The notes below the pieces were generated by a model. The model was not told the origin of the DNA. It ran no database searches and was given only the letters and a program-made list of their open reading frames with translations. Made by a program: the position numbers and the translations under genes. Source: Brachionus manjavacas (lineage: Eukaryota > Rotifera > Eurotatoria > Ploima > Brachionidae). From it: a stretch of DNA of 64,000 nucleotides. The stretch covers positions 248,001 through 312,000 of the forward strand of contig JAHQIY010000025.1 of the NCBI GenBank assembly GCA_019054805.1, in the 5' to 3' direction. Below are positions 11,321-22,760 of the stretch, piece by piece; position 1 is the first letter of the stretch, and each line of letters starts with the position of its first letter.

Positions 11321-13819
11321 GAAAAAAGAGAAAAATAATAGGTAGCGCTAAATTTCCTTCTATTTTATAACCTTTTATGGCATTTTTTTTTGCAGATTTT
11401 AAAAATGATTTTTGCAGATTATATAATCTGTGTTTTACTTAACTAATTTGGCTAGTAGACAATCAAAATAACTATTTTTATATCAAATAAGTGATAGATT
11501 ACTTAACTTTTATTAAAAACATCTTTTTTTTTTTTAAATAAAATACTTAGCTATTAAATTAGCTACTATTAAAATAGATTTGTGATCAATTTTGCTATAA
11601 TAAATCATTTTACTACGTTTTTTTAAAGTAAAAATTTGAAATTATTCATAAAAAAATATTTGATAAAAATAAAAGAAAAAGATTTTAATTTAAATTCTTA
11701 TTCCTTAATTTGAAGCAATTTTTAAATATCGGAAAAAATGCTTTCTCCTCTAGACTGGGATCACATGTAAATTTCTTACATTTAATAACCTGTTTTAAAA
11801 ATTTTAAAAATAGACTAAATTTTTTCAATAGATTTTTAATTAGCTTAATTATTTTGATAAAAAAAAATGTCAATCTTAGTTTATTCAAATGCTTCTTCAG
11901 TTTCTTGATTATAGAAACCTCCATATTAGTCGAATTCAGTAATAGTTTGATCTGATGTTTCCATTTCGTTTTCAAAATCATTATCAATATCAATATCTTC
12001 TTTAAGTCCAGTTAAAAGATTTCTAAGAGAAATTTGATTATTAAAATTTTTTTATGGCCTTTAGGTATAATGGAAATTTTTAATTTTCAATAGTTTACTT
12101 TTTTTCAAAGCAAAAAAAACCTAAATTTTAATTCTAGAAGATCGATTTTTTTAACTTTTGAGACCCGATAAGTCTAGAAAACTTTTTATAGCATTAAATT
12201 AAAAAAATATATTTTTTTTTTGGTTATTTTAATTTTATATTTTATAATTTTATGTGATTGTAATAAATTAATTCAAACAGCCTAAAAATTGCTGAATCAG
12301 AATCAATTCGTTTTAACCATTAAAACTTATATTCGAATTGTTTTTAAGTCACAGTTTTAAGTCTAATTCACAAAAATTTTAGTCAAAGTTAGAACTTGAA
12401 CTAAAATTTTTTTTTATAATTAACAACCACAAAATCATAAAATGCTAAAAAATTAAGGCATGTAATTATTAATTATGTAATTATTATTGAAATAAAAAAC
12501 AAAATTACTGAACTAAGGAACAAATGTTTTTTTTATTTTTCTTATAATAAAAAAGTAATACAATTTATATCAAATTAGAACAAAAATAATTAAATATCGA
12601 CAAAAATAAATTAAATTTACTTTTTTTTTGTTTGTATGATCCAACTGGTCTACTGCGTTTTTTTTTTAACTTGGGTTTGTGGAGTAAGGTTGGGGTCTCT
12701 TCAAAACGAATTCAAGACGAATTTTTTTTGATATTGTCTCTTGTACAGGTGGATCGTCCGAATCTGATTCTTCAGATACGCTGATACACAAAACATTAAC
12801 ATTTTGAGTTTCATTTGGCTGACGAGTTAAGGCATTGGAAAAAAAGTTTTTTTAGATATGTATTTGTTTCAATTAATTCAAATTAGCTGTCAAAGAAATA
12901 AAACAGTTACTAACTTAATCATATTTGACATTATCAGGGATATTTCAACAGAATACAAACGTTTCAAAACTCCTCTTGACAACATTATTTAAATCACTTA
13001 TTTTGTCAATCTTTTTTATATTATAATACACTCAAAAAAGAGGGTTCAAACGAAGGCTATGTGCCATTCGGTCGTTCCCGGGATTTAATCCCAAACTATT
13101 TTTTAAATAAAAATAAAATAAATATTTGACATTATTTAATTTAATTGTACTAACAAAAAATAATTGACACTCACATCAGTATTTTTGTTCTAGAAAATAT
13201 TATTTTTGTTTTTTAGGCATTTATTCTATAGAAAAAATAAAATTTTAAGTCATTGACTTGACTTGACTTAGGACTTGTGACTTAAAAATAAGTCTGCCTC
13301 TATTTATTTTAAATAAAAAATAATAGTTTTATGGCTAATTTTTTATCTTTTATTGTACAATTCTTTGTTTTTATGAATATTTTAAAAATATTTTTAAAAT
13401 TACTCAATCTTAAGACAAAAATAGTGAAAAACATCACAAAATGTTTGACAAGTCTTAAGGTCTTTATCTTAATATTTTTTCAAAAATTAATAAAATTACA
13501 TTACATTAACTTTTTGATTTTTAATTAGAGTGAAAAAAATTCGATAATTTTTTGCTGAGTTGTTAATTTAACTTTTAGCAGTGAAAAAAAGTCTAAGAAT
13601 AAATGTAACTAATGATCCTGATATAACAGTGACTGATCTAAAACGCCGATTGTTTTGCATACCTATACCATTTTTAGTTAGTATTCCAACTAGTAAACGC
13701 ATGAAAACAAAAATAAGAGTTTAATAATGAAAATAATTTTATGATAATGAAAATTGTGCCATTTTTATATTTATAAAACTAATTTTATTAGAAATAATCA
13801 AAATAAACCAAATACCATC
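11321..13819. other. AT-rich intergenic region with protein-like relics
   Basis: Mostly low-complexity AT-rich DNA without genes. Two short stretches have protein-like composition. At about 12640-12840 (minus) a frame reads SVSEESDSDDPPVQETISKK and, after a frame change, an AT-hook-like RSRPVGSYK. At about 13583-13720 (plus) a frame reads RINVTNDPDITVTDLKRRLF. A small repeat (GAGGGTTCAAACGAAGGC) at 13040-13115 recurs at 41178-41260. None can be assigned to a family. Confidence 0.4.
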
Positions 13820-14753
13820 ATGCAAATTGATGAAGAGGAAAATAAACTAAACAATACTTCATCTGTTTCACCAGATGGTTTGTCCAGAGATGATGTGGCG
13901 ACTCAAAAAGTCGAACAAATCCAATCATCTGTCATTCAAAATCCTAGACGAATTTTCAAGATCATAGTTATTGGAGATTCGAATGTTGGAAAGACTTGTT
14001 TATCTTTTAGATTCTGTGGTGGTAAGTTTCTTGAACGAAGTGAAGCTACTATAGGAGTTGATTTTAGAGAAAAAACTATTCAAATTGATGATGAGGTAAT
14101 CAAGTTACAAATATGGGATACAGGTAACAAAATTTTCTCTGATTATTCCAGGTGACGAAAAAAATTCAGGTCCTAAAATGTTAAAAATACAAATTTAAAA
14201 AGTCTTTTACTTTTGTTTTCTCAAAATTTTGAATTTGATCAGCCTGGCTTAATCAGCAAGATATTACAGTATTTTATTTGGAAAACCTTTACTTTGCTAT
14301 TTAGCTGGCCAAGAACGATTCCGTAAATCGATGATTTCTCATTATTATAGAAATGTTCATGCAGTCCTATTTGTTTATGATGTGACAAACATTCATTCTT
14401 TTGAGAATCTTTCTCATTGGATCGATGAGTACAACCGCTTTTGCTCACAGAGTCAACCTTCACTTGAGATTCCAAGAATCCTAGTTGGTAACAAATGCGA
14501 TTTAGATTTGGATCAAAAGGTGAGCACAAACATGGCGCAGACTTTTGCAGACATGCACCAAATGCCATTGTTTGAAACATCAGCTAAAGATGACTCGCGT
14601 TCTGATCATGTAGAAGCAATATTTATGACTCTTGCTCTTAAGCTCAAAAACTCCAGACCATTTTATGTACCTAACAAAATCCATCGGGCAAAAGTTCAGT
14701 CTGTCGACCATTCAACTTCATCAGATGTTTCCAATAATTCATGTTACTGTTAA
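13820..14753 (+). CDS. RAB33: RAB33, Golgi small GTPase
   Basis: Rab33 acts at the medial Golgi in retrograde traffic and autophagosome formation (known for the family). There are two exons, 13820-14123 and 14305-14753, encoding 250 residues; the 181 bp intron splits the WDTAGQE motif. All G-motifs are visible: P-loop GDSNVGKT at residues 52-59, switch II WDTAGQE 99-105, NKCD 164-167, and ETSAK near 195. The blocks [28 protein letters not shown] and [15 protein letters not shown] are specific to Rab33. The protein ends CYC, a double-cysteine geranylgeranylation site. The start was chosen because upstream in-frame sequence has no ATG. AATAAA lies at 14868-14873. The 40-residue N-terminal extension is polar. 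Confidence 0.95.
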
Positions 14754-16849
14754 ATAATTTCAATGATTAAAATTAAAAAATGTACAATGAGATGATAAAA
14801 GAGCCCCTTAAATGACAAATTTTAAATTCTTATCAAAAAAAATTTTATTATCCCACTATTGTTTAAAAATAAAGTAAGAGTTAAAGATGAGCTTAAATGT
14901 TTCAATCCAAAATTAATTTTGATATTTTATTTTATTTTATTACAATAAAATTAGTTTACTATAAATCAATTTTTTATTTAATTGTTCATTTTCTAGGCTA
15001 GAGTACAAGTATTTTTAAAAATTAAAAAAAATTTTGTTCCTGATTAGAGAAGGTATAGACAATGAAAATTTAAAAAAGTAAAAATCTTTGAAATAGTGAA
15101 TTTTCATACAAACCTTTCAAAATTACAGAAATAAATTATTTTTCATTAATTGAAATTGACAAAATTGAGCCTCTTAAACTCTGATGATGAAACAACATGA
15201 AAAAAATATGTTTCACTAAATTCAACTAATAAAAGTTAATTTTAATTTAAAAGGAAATATTTATGATCAAATAAAACAATAATATTTTGAGCTTGATTTT
15301 TTTTGTCTCGATGATTTATTCTAATTGAAATTGTCTTTGTAATTTGTAAAAATATTTTATCTAAATGTTGTAATTATTTCATCGCTGCTTAAATAATTTT
15401 GAATTAGGTTGTCATGATTTTAAAAACTTATTTTTCAATTCTAAATTAACATACAATTTTTTTAAAAATAATCGGCAAATGTTTCACCTTTTAAAACTAA
15501 AAGAAAATTCACTTATATCGAATTTATTTTTTTTTTAAATTTAAATTTTGAATTAGAAGTTTTAAATGAAATTTCACAATTCCAAAATCCTTTCTGTACT
15601 TTTTGTACTTTATCAGATTTCATTTTATTTAACCCTGCTCCTCTTTGAACTCTTCCTTTCCTCTTCCTTCCTTTTTCTTAGAGGAAAGAAGAGGAAAGGA
15701 AGAGGAAAGGAAAAGAAAGCGATGAAGTTAGTTTTAGGATGTACTGTAATTAATCTGATAATATTCAAATTTGTCAATTAATTCAGTTATTAACTAGCTT
15801 TAAGAATCTGGGCTGATCTATTGTGTTAAAGTTTTGGGAAGGCATTCAAACTTCCTTTTATAGTGTTAAAAAGATTTCAAATTTTTGGTATGTTTTTAAC
15901 TTAAATTAATCACAATAATTAAAATAATATTATTAAAAAGGAGCTTAACACTAGAAAGCACAACTGATTAATTACAAAAAATTCAAACTAAAATTTCAAA
16001 AGAAAAAAATAAATTAAAAAAATTCTAAAAAAAAATTTTTTTTTGAGTATTACGAGTTGATTTTGGCTTAAATTTTTTAGGAGTTACAAATCTAATTTTT
16101 TAAGATGACAAAAATAACTAAAAGTGGTGACTAATTTAGCTAAATCTATTTTAGCTGACTATAAAACACTAATTTTTAAACTAACAAAAACTAATTTTTC
16201 TGACAAATATATATGTATATTGAGATCAATTTCAAGGTTAATCAACAGGCTAGTGCCCATGCCTCATGAGACCGATTAACACTTCATTTATTTAATTGAT
16301 TATTAAATAAATATATATATATATATTAAAAGTATAAAAAATAAAAATATTTATAAAAATTAAAAAGAGATATTGATTTAATAGTCTCGAGCTTTCTAGT
16401 GTTAAAAATCTTAGCTTTTTAAAGAGAAGTCCGAACTTTAAATTTTTTTATTCTTAAAAAAGTCCAATACTTGCTTGGCCGCCATAATAACTACCTGGGG
16501 CGGAAAAAATATAATTTTCAGAAATCAAAAAATTTACCATTTTTTTTTAATTTGAATAACAAAAATCTAGATAATTTTTATTTGTTTTATAAAATTAATT
16601 GTCAAAGTCTTTAACTCTGACTTTTGAAAAAAAAAATCCGGACTTGGACTTGAGTTGAGACTTGTGACTTTTAAACAACTCTGATAACAAGTCTTTGTAA
16701 CCGTAAATTTTATGCAATTGAAGACAATCAACTTTTGAATTGGATAAAATTCAGGCCTTGTTGCCAAAAGATAATCAGATTTAGAATTCTTGATTTTGGA
16801 TATTCTAATATTTTTGGTTGTAGAATTTAAATTTAACTTTTATTGTAGT
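14754..16849. other. Intergenic repeats
   Basis: AT-rich DNA without genes. A segment near 15046-15090 and another near 15590-15620 match adjacent parts of the element at 6560-6640, so an insertion may separate the two halves of a MITE. At 16228-16300 a LINE-like 3' end (GGTTAATCAACAGGC, then GATTAACACTTCATTTATTT) matches an inverted copy at 43676-43735. A short TA run lies at 16311-16326. Confidence 0.4.
15651..15719. repeat. Polypyrimidine/polypurine inverted repeat
   Basis: The top strand is almost pure pyrimidine from 15651 to 15679 (CTTCCTTTCCTC pattern), then pure purine from 15680 to 15719 (GAGGAAAGGAAGAGG pattern). The halves are approximate reverse complements, so the strand can fold into a hairpin. 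Such tracts can also form triplexes. Confidence 0.7.
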
Positions 16850-18170
16850 TTTGAAAAAACTTGATACACTTGATCACCCACTCGAGCATTCAATATTGCA
16901 AGGTTTTTAGGATACAATTAGCGAGTGAACTCAACTTTGGATCGTCTCATCGAGCGATGAAAAATGTAAAGTAATTCACTTTAGTGATAGAAATTCACAG
17001 AGTTAGTAAATGGTCACAAAAGTAAGCGGAAGCAAGATTTGAATATTTTTACTACTAATAACTAAAAATGGTCGACGCTTATTAACTCAGGTATTATAAA
17101 AGCTAATTTTACTTTATTTAGCATTATTCATAAATTCCACAATGTTAAATCAGAGACCAGACTTTAAAGAACGTTTGTCAGAGCCCAACTTATGATGGAT
17201 TTCGAATTCAGAAAAAAAAAAAACATTAAAAAATTAGTACTAGTCCAAAGGAGAACAACGAAATTTATCCAAAAAATTAAAAGTTTAAGCTATACTTAAA
17301 ATAGAAAACTAAATTTATCAACATTCGAGAAAAGAAGAGTGCGAGGGTATTTAATCCTAATGTTCAAGTTGGTAAGGGGATATAACAAGAAAAACTGGAA
17401 CAATTAAGTTGTGTTCAAAGGAAACTCTTCAGATGAATTGGGACACGCGCCTCGATCCCACGAATTTAATATTTAAAGCAACTGGTAAAAAATTGCGAAC
17501 AACCTGACAACTTTTTTAGGGTTATTATTAAATAGGTATTTATATTTATCATTTGGATGGTAAAATAAAATTTTTGATGGGTATTTATTGTCAAAATTAT
17601 TATAAAAGAAATTAAAAATGAGTACATTCAAATTATCATTGAGTGTAACAAAAGTATTAATAGATACTGTAATAAACGTGGTTTTTGCTTATTATCTTCT
17701 TCGTACATAGACGAGTATTAATTTAATAACTCCCGCTATGCTGTGGTTGAGAGACCAAACAATAAAAGAAACAACTTTTTAAGGATAAATCTTTATTTTT
17801 ATTTGAAATAAATTGGAATCTCCCCCTAATAAATGAAAAACAAGCATTTGTATATGGAAAACTATGACCAGAAAATAATAATTCATTTGATTTTTTTACA
17901 CCTAAATTTAATATTTAACTTGGTTGTTTTTATCAAAACTCATTGAATATGTTAAGCACTCTACTAGTTTTTTTTAAAACCCAAAGTGAATTTTGGCTTA
18001 ATACCCAACTAAATACTAGCCATTTTTTTATTCATAGAGTTACAACAGTGTGGAATCGTTTACCAAAAAAAGTGGTTGATTCAATCTCAATTGATCAATT
18101 TAAAAATAGACTAGATTAGATATATTATGGTGAGTCTTAAATGCCTGCCCTCTGTTGCTTTTACCACATC
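16850..18170 (+). mobile_element. Decayed LINE, reverse transcriptase 3' part
   Basis: Three separate plus-strand stretches match the C-terminal half of CR1/L2-like ORF2: 16900-17000 (GSSHRAMKNVK, followed by an IHF motif), 17230-17400 (VQRRTTKFIQKI, then FEKRRVRGYLILMFKLVRGY) and 17990-18120 (HRVTTVWNRLPKKVVDSISI, ending QFKNRLD and a stop). Stops, indels and AT-rich insertions separate them. A short 3' UTR follows. It is a fossil copy. Confidence 0.7.
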
Positions 18171-18319
18171 AAAACTGTATAATTATATTTTGTTTTAAAA
18201 GTTTGATAAAAGATAAGTTTTTAAAGTCAAAATTTTTATTTTATAGAGAAAAATAGAGTTTTGGAACAAAAATTTTTATATTTAAATTTTGAATTTCTAA
18301 TGTTATGCGCTTCTAATTC

Positions 18320-19600
18320 TCAGACCAATTCTATTTTATAAAATTTTGACTTTCTTTTAAAAAAATTCAGTTGCATTAAATTTGTATGAGCGAAAAAGTA
18401 AATATTTAAAATTGGAACAAAAGGAAGAATAAAAAAACAGAATGTAAAATGAAGCATTTTTTTTAATTTGCTTATTCCAACAAAGCGGTATGAGCTAAAG
18501 CTGCCAATTAAGTAGAGACAACTATTAATACTAGCAGTTAAATTCGTTAAGATCTCCGAATGTTTCTCAGAAGAGAATAAAAAAGTAAAAAAAGAGTACT
18601 CAAAAGTTTTAAAACAAAAATAAATTATAAATAGCATTATTTTGTACTTCAAATGAATTGAGTTTGAGGAGATCTTAATGCAATTAGGAATAATTGAATT
18701 GTCATGAATTGCGCGACTTTGAGTTATCATTTGACCATTTATCCATTCTATTGGATACCCTTCATTAGTTACAAAGTCGAGGATGTACTTTTTATCAGGC
18801 AAACTTGAATACTCTTTTTGCTTAAACAAAATTTTTCGATAGAGAGTATTTTTGCACAAAATAAATGTGTATTGAGGACTTAAGAATTGAGGAAAATGTG
18901 AAAAAAACTGTCTAAAAACTAAGCAATTTCCAATTGAATATAAAGTGGTGATATTTTCAAAACTTGGTTCAATTTGGTCAGTTGTGACTGTTCCAATAGC
19001 AATGCAGTTATTATTTATCAGTGAAAAATTTACAATATCGCATAAGACCTGTTCGGTTAGAATGAAATCTTCATTCATCAAAAGAATCCACGATTCATCA
19101 TCAATAAAATCATTCAAATTTGAGTCAATTTTTGGAATAGCACTGTCCACATTTTTAGAATGAGCCACCACTTCTCGTATGTACGGATTGCATGGCATAA
19201 TAGATCTTTTCGAAGTAATTTCGATCTGAAATTTATTAAAACCTAGTTTTAGACAAGTAAATATGTTGTTGAAAACATTCTTTTGCAATAATTCAGGTCG
19301 TTCACCTCTTGTACTCAATTTAAAAATGATAAAAGGTGCCAAAAGCATTGATCCTCGGAGACGGTTGGTATTATCTGAAAACAAATTTTTTCGAAAAAGA
19401 CCAACTAGCGCTATTAAACATATTGGTAATGATAAGGACATAATGGCATATTTAAGCAATGATATCTTGGGACCAGTGTGGAGCAGGTCAATTGGCAAAA
19501 TTCGTTTAATCTGGTAAAAATGCAGCTGAATCAAATTGATTATTAAAAATAAACTTGTGATTTGAATTAAAAATTTCACTTTTTTAATATAAAATTTCAT
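18320..19600 (-). CDS. Egghead/BRE-3-like protein lacking catalytic motifs
   Basis: Egghead is a membrane GT2-family beta-1,4-mannosyltransferase that makes arthroseries glycolipids. This uninterrupted frame of 426 residues aligns along the length of that family (about 450 residues). Residues 95-145 (STRGERPELLQKNVFNNI, then IREVV) match its TRGDYPDLVKRNV, then IREIV region; 170-200 (DDESWILLMNED, then LTEQVLCDIVNF) match the strand with the catalytic DEE; the C-terminus (SYRFVGISKL to KFYKIEL) also aligns. Two N-terminal and about three C-terminal membrane segments are visible. The key residues are gone: the aspartate of the LDEE motif is asparagine (NED, 176-178), the segment after IREVV is shortened, the acidic ED motif is absent (DFVTNEGY, 276-282), and the QQRKRW-type motif is missing. 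It has no introns, so it may be a retrocopy or a diverged paralogue. It is probably not an active transferase. Confidence 0.75.
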   Translation of the reverse strand: MKFYIKKVKFLIQITSLFLIINLIQLHFYQIKRILPIDLLHTGPKISLLKYAIMSLSLPICLIALVGLFRKNLFSDNTNRLRGSMLLAPFIIFKLSTRGERPELLQKNVFNNIFTCLKLGFNKFQIEITSKRSIMPCNPYIREVVAHSKNVDSAIPKIDSNLNDFIDDESWILLMNEDFILTEQVLCDIVNFSLINNNCIAIGTVTTDQIEPSFENITTLYSIGNCLVFRQFFSHFPQFLSPQYTFILCKNTLYRKILFKQKEYSSLPDKKYILDFVTNEGYPIEWINGQMITQSRAIHDNSIIPNCIKISSNSIHLKYKIMLFIIYFCFKTFEYSFFTFLFSSEKHSEILTNLTASINSCLYLIGSFSSYRFVGISKLKKMLHFTFCFFILPFVPILNIYFFAHTNLMQLNFFKRKSKFYKIELV

Positions 19601-19643
19601 CTTAATTCTTGATAGTAGCCAAAACTTTAGCTTTTAAAAAAAT

Positions 19644-19838
19644 ATGAAAAATTCAATAAACGATGCAAAATTATTGGAGCAGTATCATATTTTGTGGTTA
19701 AAAAAAAAAACAAAAAATAATAATGTAAAAATCCATGTAGAAACAATTGGAGCGTTTGACCAAACTAAAATTTTTTATTTAACTAAAATGAATGAATTCG
19801 TTAAATTGCTTTTAATTTTAAACGAATTCTTAATCTGA
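19644..19838 (+). other. Short open frame divergent from the Egghead-like gene
   Basis: A 64-codon frame starts 43 bp from the Egghead-like start codon on the opposite strand (MKNSINDAKLLEQYHILWLK). It is lysine-rich and AT-driven but has some protein character. It could be a first exon sharing a divergent promoter, or chance. No family is recognised. Confidence 0.2.
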
Positions 19839-20335
19839 AATATTTAAAATAAATTTTCGGTTACAAAAATTATGCTTTGTTTAAAAAAATTATGATAAAA
19901 TTTAAATTATAACAATTTTTTTTTAAATATTTTTCTTAAAGCAATCAAAATATTGAAACTAAAATTATTGAGATAGCATAAAAATCAATATGATGCCTAT
20001 CAGTAATAATTTTAACTAGAAATCGCATCAAAGACTTTTTTTTTTTTGAAATAAATTTTATTCAGTCAGCTTCATTTCAAATTTTTAATAAACAATTTCT
20101 TCAATTTTGATAGAATTTTAAATTAAATAGCATAAATATGGATATTTTTGACTAAAAAAATGTTTTTCATTTAATTTAGTCTAATATGTTAGCCATAACT
20201 CAAGGGTTTCGTTTATATGTAGATAGGAACTTATTTTTTGTTTAGATAAAATCATCCAACACATCTAAAAATTTCATAAATAATGAATAAACTAATAAAA
20301 ATGTCTTTCATTAAATTAAATTTCTATTTCCATAC

Positions 20336-20766
20336 CAACACGGGGATATCAACGTGGTAGAACGCGTAATGCGAAGGGCGACAAAGGTTCCTGGTCGTCT
20401 TCGAGACCTAAACTATGTTGAACGTTGCAAAAAGCTGGGTTTGACCAATCTAAAGGCGAGGCGATTGAGGGGCGATTTGATACAGCAGTTTAAAATTGCA
20501 AAAGGAATAGAGCATGTTGAATTTGCCTTGGTGAAGAACTGTAATCAACGACAAAACTTTTTCTGCAACCGAATTGTCAATAACTGGAACGATCTTAACG
20601 ACTCCATCATCATCGCCAAAAGTACCAACGACTTCAAAAGCAAGCTTGACAAAGCAGCAACTTAATTACGGCAAGTGGCTACCACACAGGGTGTCGTCAC
20701 CCATCGCGTTATGCATCATTCTGCATGCAAATCGCGACTTGTAGCCTACCCCTTACTACTACTACT
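20336..20766 (+). mobile_element. 5'-truncated LINE, ORF2 C-terminus and 3' UTR
   Basis: The frame ERVMRRATKVPGRLRDLNYV, then RLRGDLIQQFKIAKGIEHVE, then NRIVNNWNDLNDSII, ends with a stop at about 20663. This is the last ~100 residues of a CR1/L2-like ORF2. A 3' UTR with hairpins (GGGTG/CACCC and GCATG/CATGC types) runs to a (TAC)n tail ending near 20766. The left 2.3 kb direct repeat begins inside this UTR at 20747, so this copy is older than the duplication. Confidence 0.85.
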
Positions 20767-20999
20767 ATTTATTTATTTGTTTATCCGTGCTTCTGATTAA
20801 AAATAGAATAAAAAAAATTTAAATTAAAATCAATTCAAATAAAATAGAGAAAATAATAATAATTGAAATGATAAATCACAGGTGCTAAATATTTAAAGAG
20901 TGAAAATTAAAAGATTGAAAGAGGAAACAGTAAAGTAGAAATTAAATAATGGAGTCGAGTGTTGAATATATCTTGATTCGAAACCCTAGGAAAGGTTTT

Positions 21000-21560
21000 C
21001 TAAAGTATTAAAATTTAGAACCTTATTTTGTTTGACAAATTTTTTTATTTATTTTTAGCCTCTAATTACCACGTTGCTTAATTTCATCTTTAAAATATAA
21101 TAATCGAAATTCATACCAAGAAACTTGGTTTCTTTTTGTCTAATGATTTTATTTCCATAGATTATTTGCTTTAGATATATTGAAAAGACTATTATACAAG
21201 ATTTTTCAAATGGTATTTTCATTTATTTCTTAATAATCACTTTTCTAGTTCATTTAAGATCTTATTGATCTTATTTTCTAAATTACCCTGTGAAATAAAA
21301 AAGTGACAGTAAAAAGGAGAGAGTATTCAATATTTGTTTTATTTCTTTTAAGGATAAAAATGCTGAATAATATTGGACTAATAATTGAGCCTTGAGGCAC
21401 ACCTGTAAAATATCTGCCCAAAACTGAGTCAAAAATTTTTTCAATTTTTTAATTTTACTGGGAAGATGGAAACAATTCCAATTGTATCTAATAACCTTTT
21501 AATTTAAAATCATAAAGGTTATTAGATACACATTGGAATTGTTGAAATATTTCTGTATAA
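21000..21560 (-). mobile_element. Decayed LINE reverse transcriptase (second family), in repeat A
   Basis: The minus strand reads FTGVPQGSIISPILFSIFIL (RT motif with GVPQGS, around 21360-21420), then NLENKINKILNEL, then NKIIRQKETKFLGMNFD (around 21090-21170), the usual order of RT domains. Stops interrupt it. The PQGSIISP wording differs from the young LINE's PQGSVLGP, so this is a separate LINE lineage. The second copy is at about 27606-28166. Confidence 0.65.
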
Positions 21561-21984
21561 ATTTTTAGAACTAGTTGATTGTTGTGTAACTGTATTCGTT
21601 CTTTGTTTGATTAATTGTTCGTCGAACTCATTGTTTTTAAAAATAAAAAACTTTAATCTGTGGCTGGCTCTTTCATCTTTAAAAAAAAAAATTTATTTAT
21701 TTTTGAAAAAAAATTGCACTTTAAAAGGAATATGTATGTTAAATGTTGAGAAATTCTAATAAAAATATATTAATTATTGTTTAAAATTTATGTGTGGTAA
21801 TTTTAAATGTGACTCTTAATTGGTGTGATTATTACCTGAGATATAAATTATAAAAAAATTTCATCTTTATTTGAGAGACAGATTGAGCGAATCTTAGGAC
21901 TAATTGTAGGATCATGAAAGATATGTGAAGTGAAAAAGTTTTATTTTAAAGTTTAGGTAGATGAGAGTAGGCATTGGGAAAAAA

Positions 21985-22345
21985 GTTGCTCATAAAATTT
22001 TTGACTATTTATCTTTCATAATTTTAAGCAGCATTGTGAATATTAGAAATGCCAAAATCTAAGTTCTGACAGATAAAAACATGTTCTGTAAATTGTAGTT
22101 AACTGATACATCCTCTGTGCGAACAATATGCTGATCCAGCAAAATTCATTTCATTGTGAATTTGGGATATAATATTAATTTATTTTTTTAAATCCATTAC
22201 AACTTTAAGTAGTGGTGAGGAGAATGTATAAGTTGCTTCAATGTACGGAACATGTCTGTCAGAACTTAGATTTTGGCATTTTTAATATTCACAATGCTGC
22301 TTAAAATCATGAAAGATAAATAGTCAAAACAATTTTATGAGCAAC
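21985..22345. repeat. Long palindrome (MITE-like) in repeat A, left copy
   Basis: Arms of more than 90 bp face each other: GTTGCTCATAAAATTTTTGA at 21985 and its inverse ending GAGCAAC at 22345. Inside are GCATTGTGAATATT and AATATTCACAATGC, and CTAAGTTCTGACAG and CTGTCAGAACTTAG. The central core (TTCTGTAAATTGTAGT, then CATCCTCTGTGC, then ATCCAGCAAAATTCA) is shared with the element at 33791-34119, so it is a family. The right copy is 28592-28954. Confidence 0.75.
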
Positions 22346-22549
22346 ATTTGTCATTTTTTATATTTTATTTTATTTTTTTCAATGATCAAAGTTAATATTC
22401 TATTTTTTGTCTTCTAAATGGTACCAGGGTCATAAGTATATTGAGATAAAAACAAAAATTTTTTATAAAAATTAAAGAATTGTAAGAAAGGTATTATTTT
22501 ACAATTTTAAATCAATAAAATAAAGAGAAAAAAGTTGCAATTTTGTCAA

Positions 22550-22760
22550 CTTTTTGATTCTTATATTGTCAAATCTAACTCTGTTTGGAATATAAATTCC
22601 TAGATATTCTATTTTTTCTGATTTATTCAATTTAAAATTTTTCAGAGCTGTTGAAATTTTTTTTCTTGAATTCAGTTATTGAAGATTTATTAGGATTTAT
22701 TATTTGATTTCCGCGTTATGAAATAAAATCATTAGCAAAAAAGAGACGTTTTTTTCGACT
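22550..22760 (-). mobile_element. Decayed LINE 5' coding piece, in repeat A
   Basis: The minus strand reads NQIINPNKSSITEFKKKIST, then LNKSEKIEYLGIYIP. This resembles the endonuclease region of a LINE ORF2 lying upstream of the RT piece at 21000-21560, with the palindrome inserted between. Assignment rests on position and a weak motif. Confidence 0.4.

Noticed and set aside
11685-11993. Open frame of about 100 codons, minus strand
   Set aside because: Composed almost only of Lys, Leu, Phe, Ile and Asn from AT-rich DNA; no motif and no splice context.
13754-13819. Longer RAB33 start
   Set aside because: The frame is open but has no ATG before 13820 and encodes an AT-driven sequence unlike the family.
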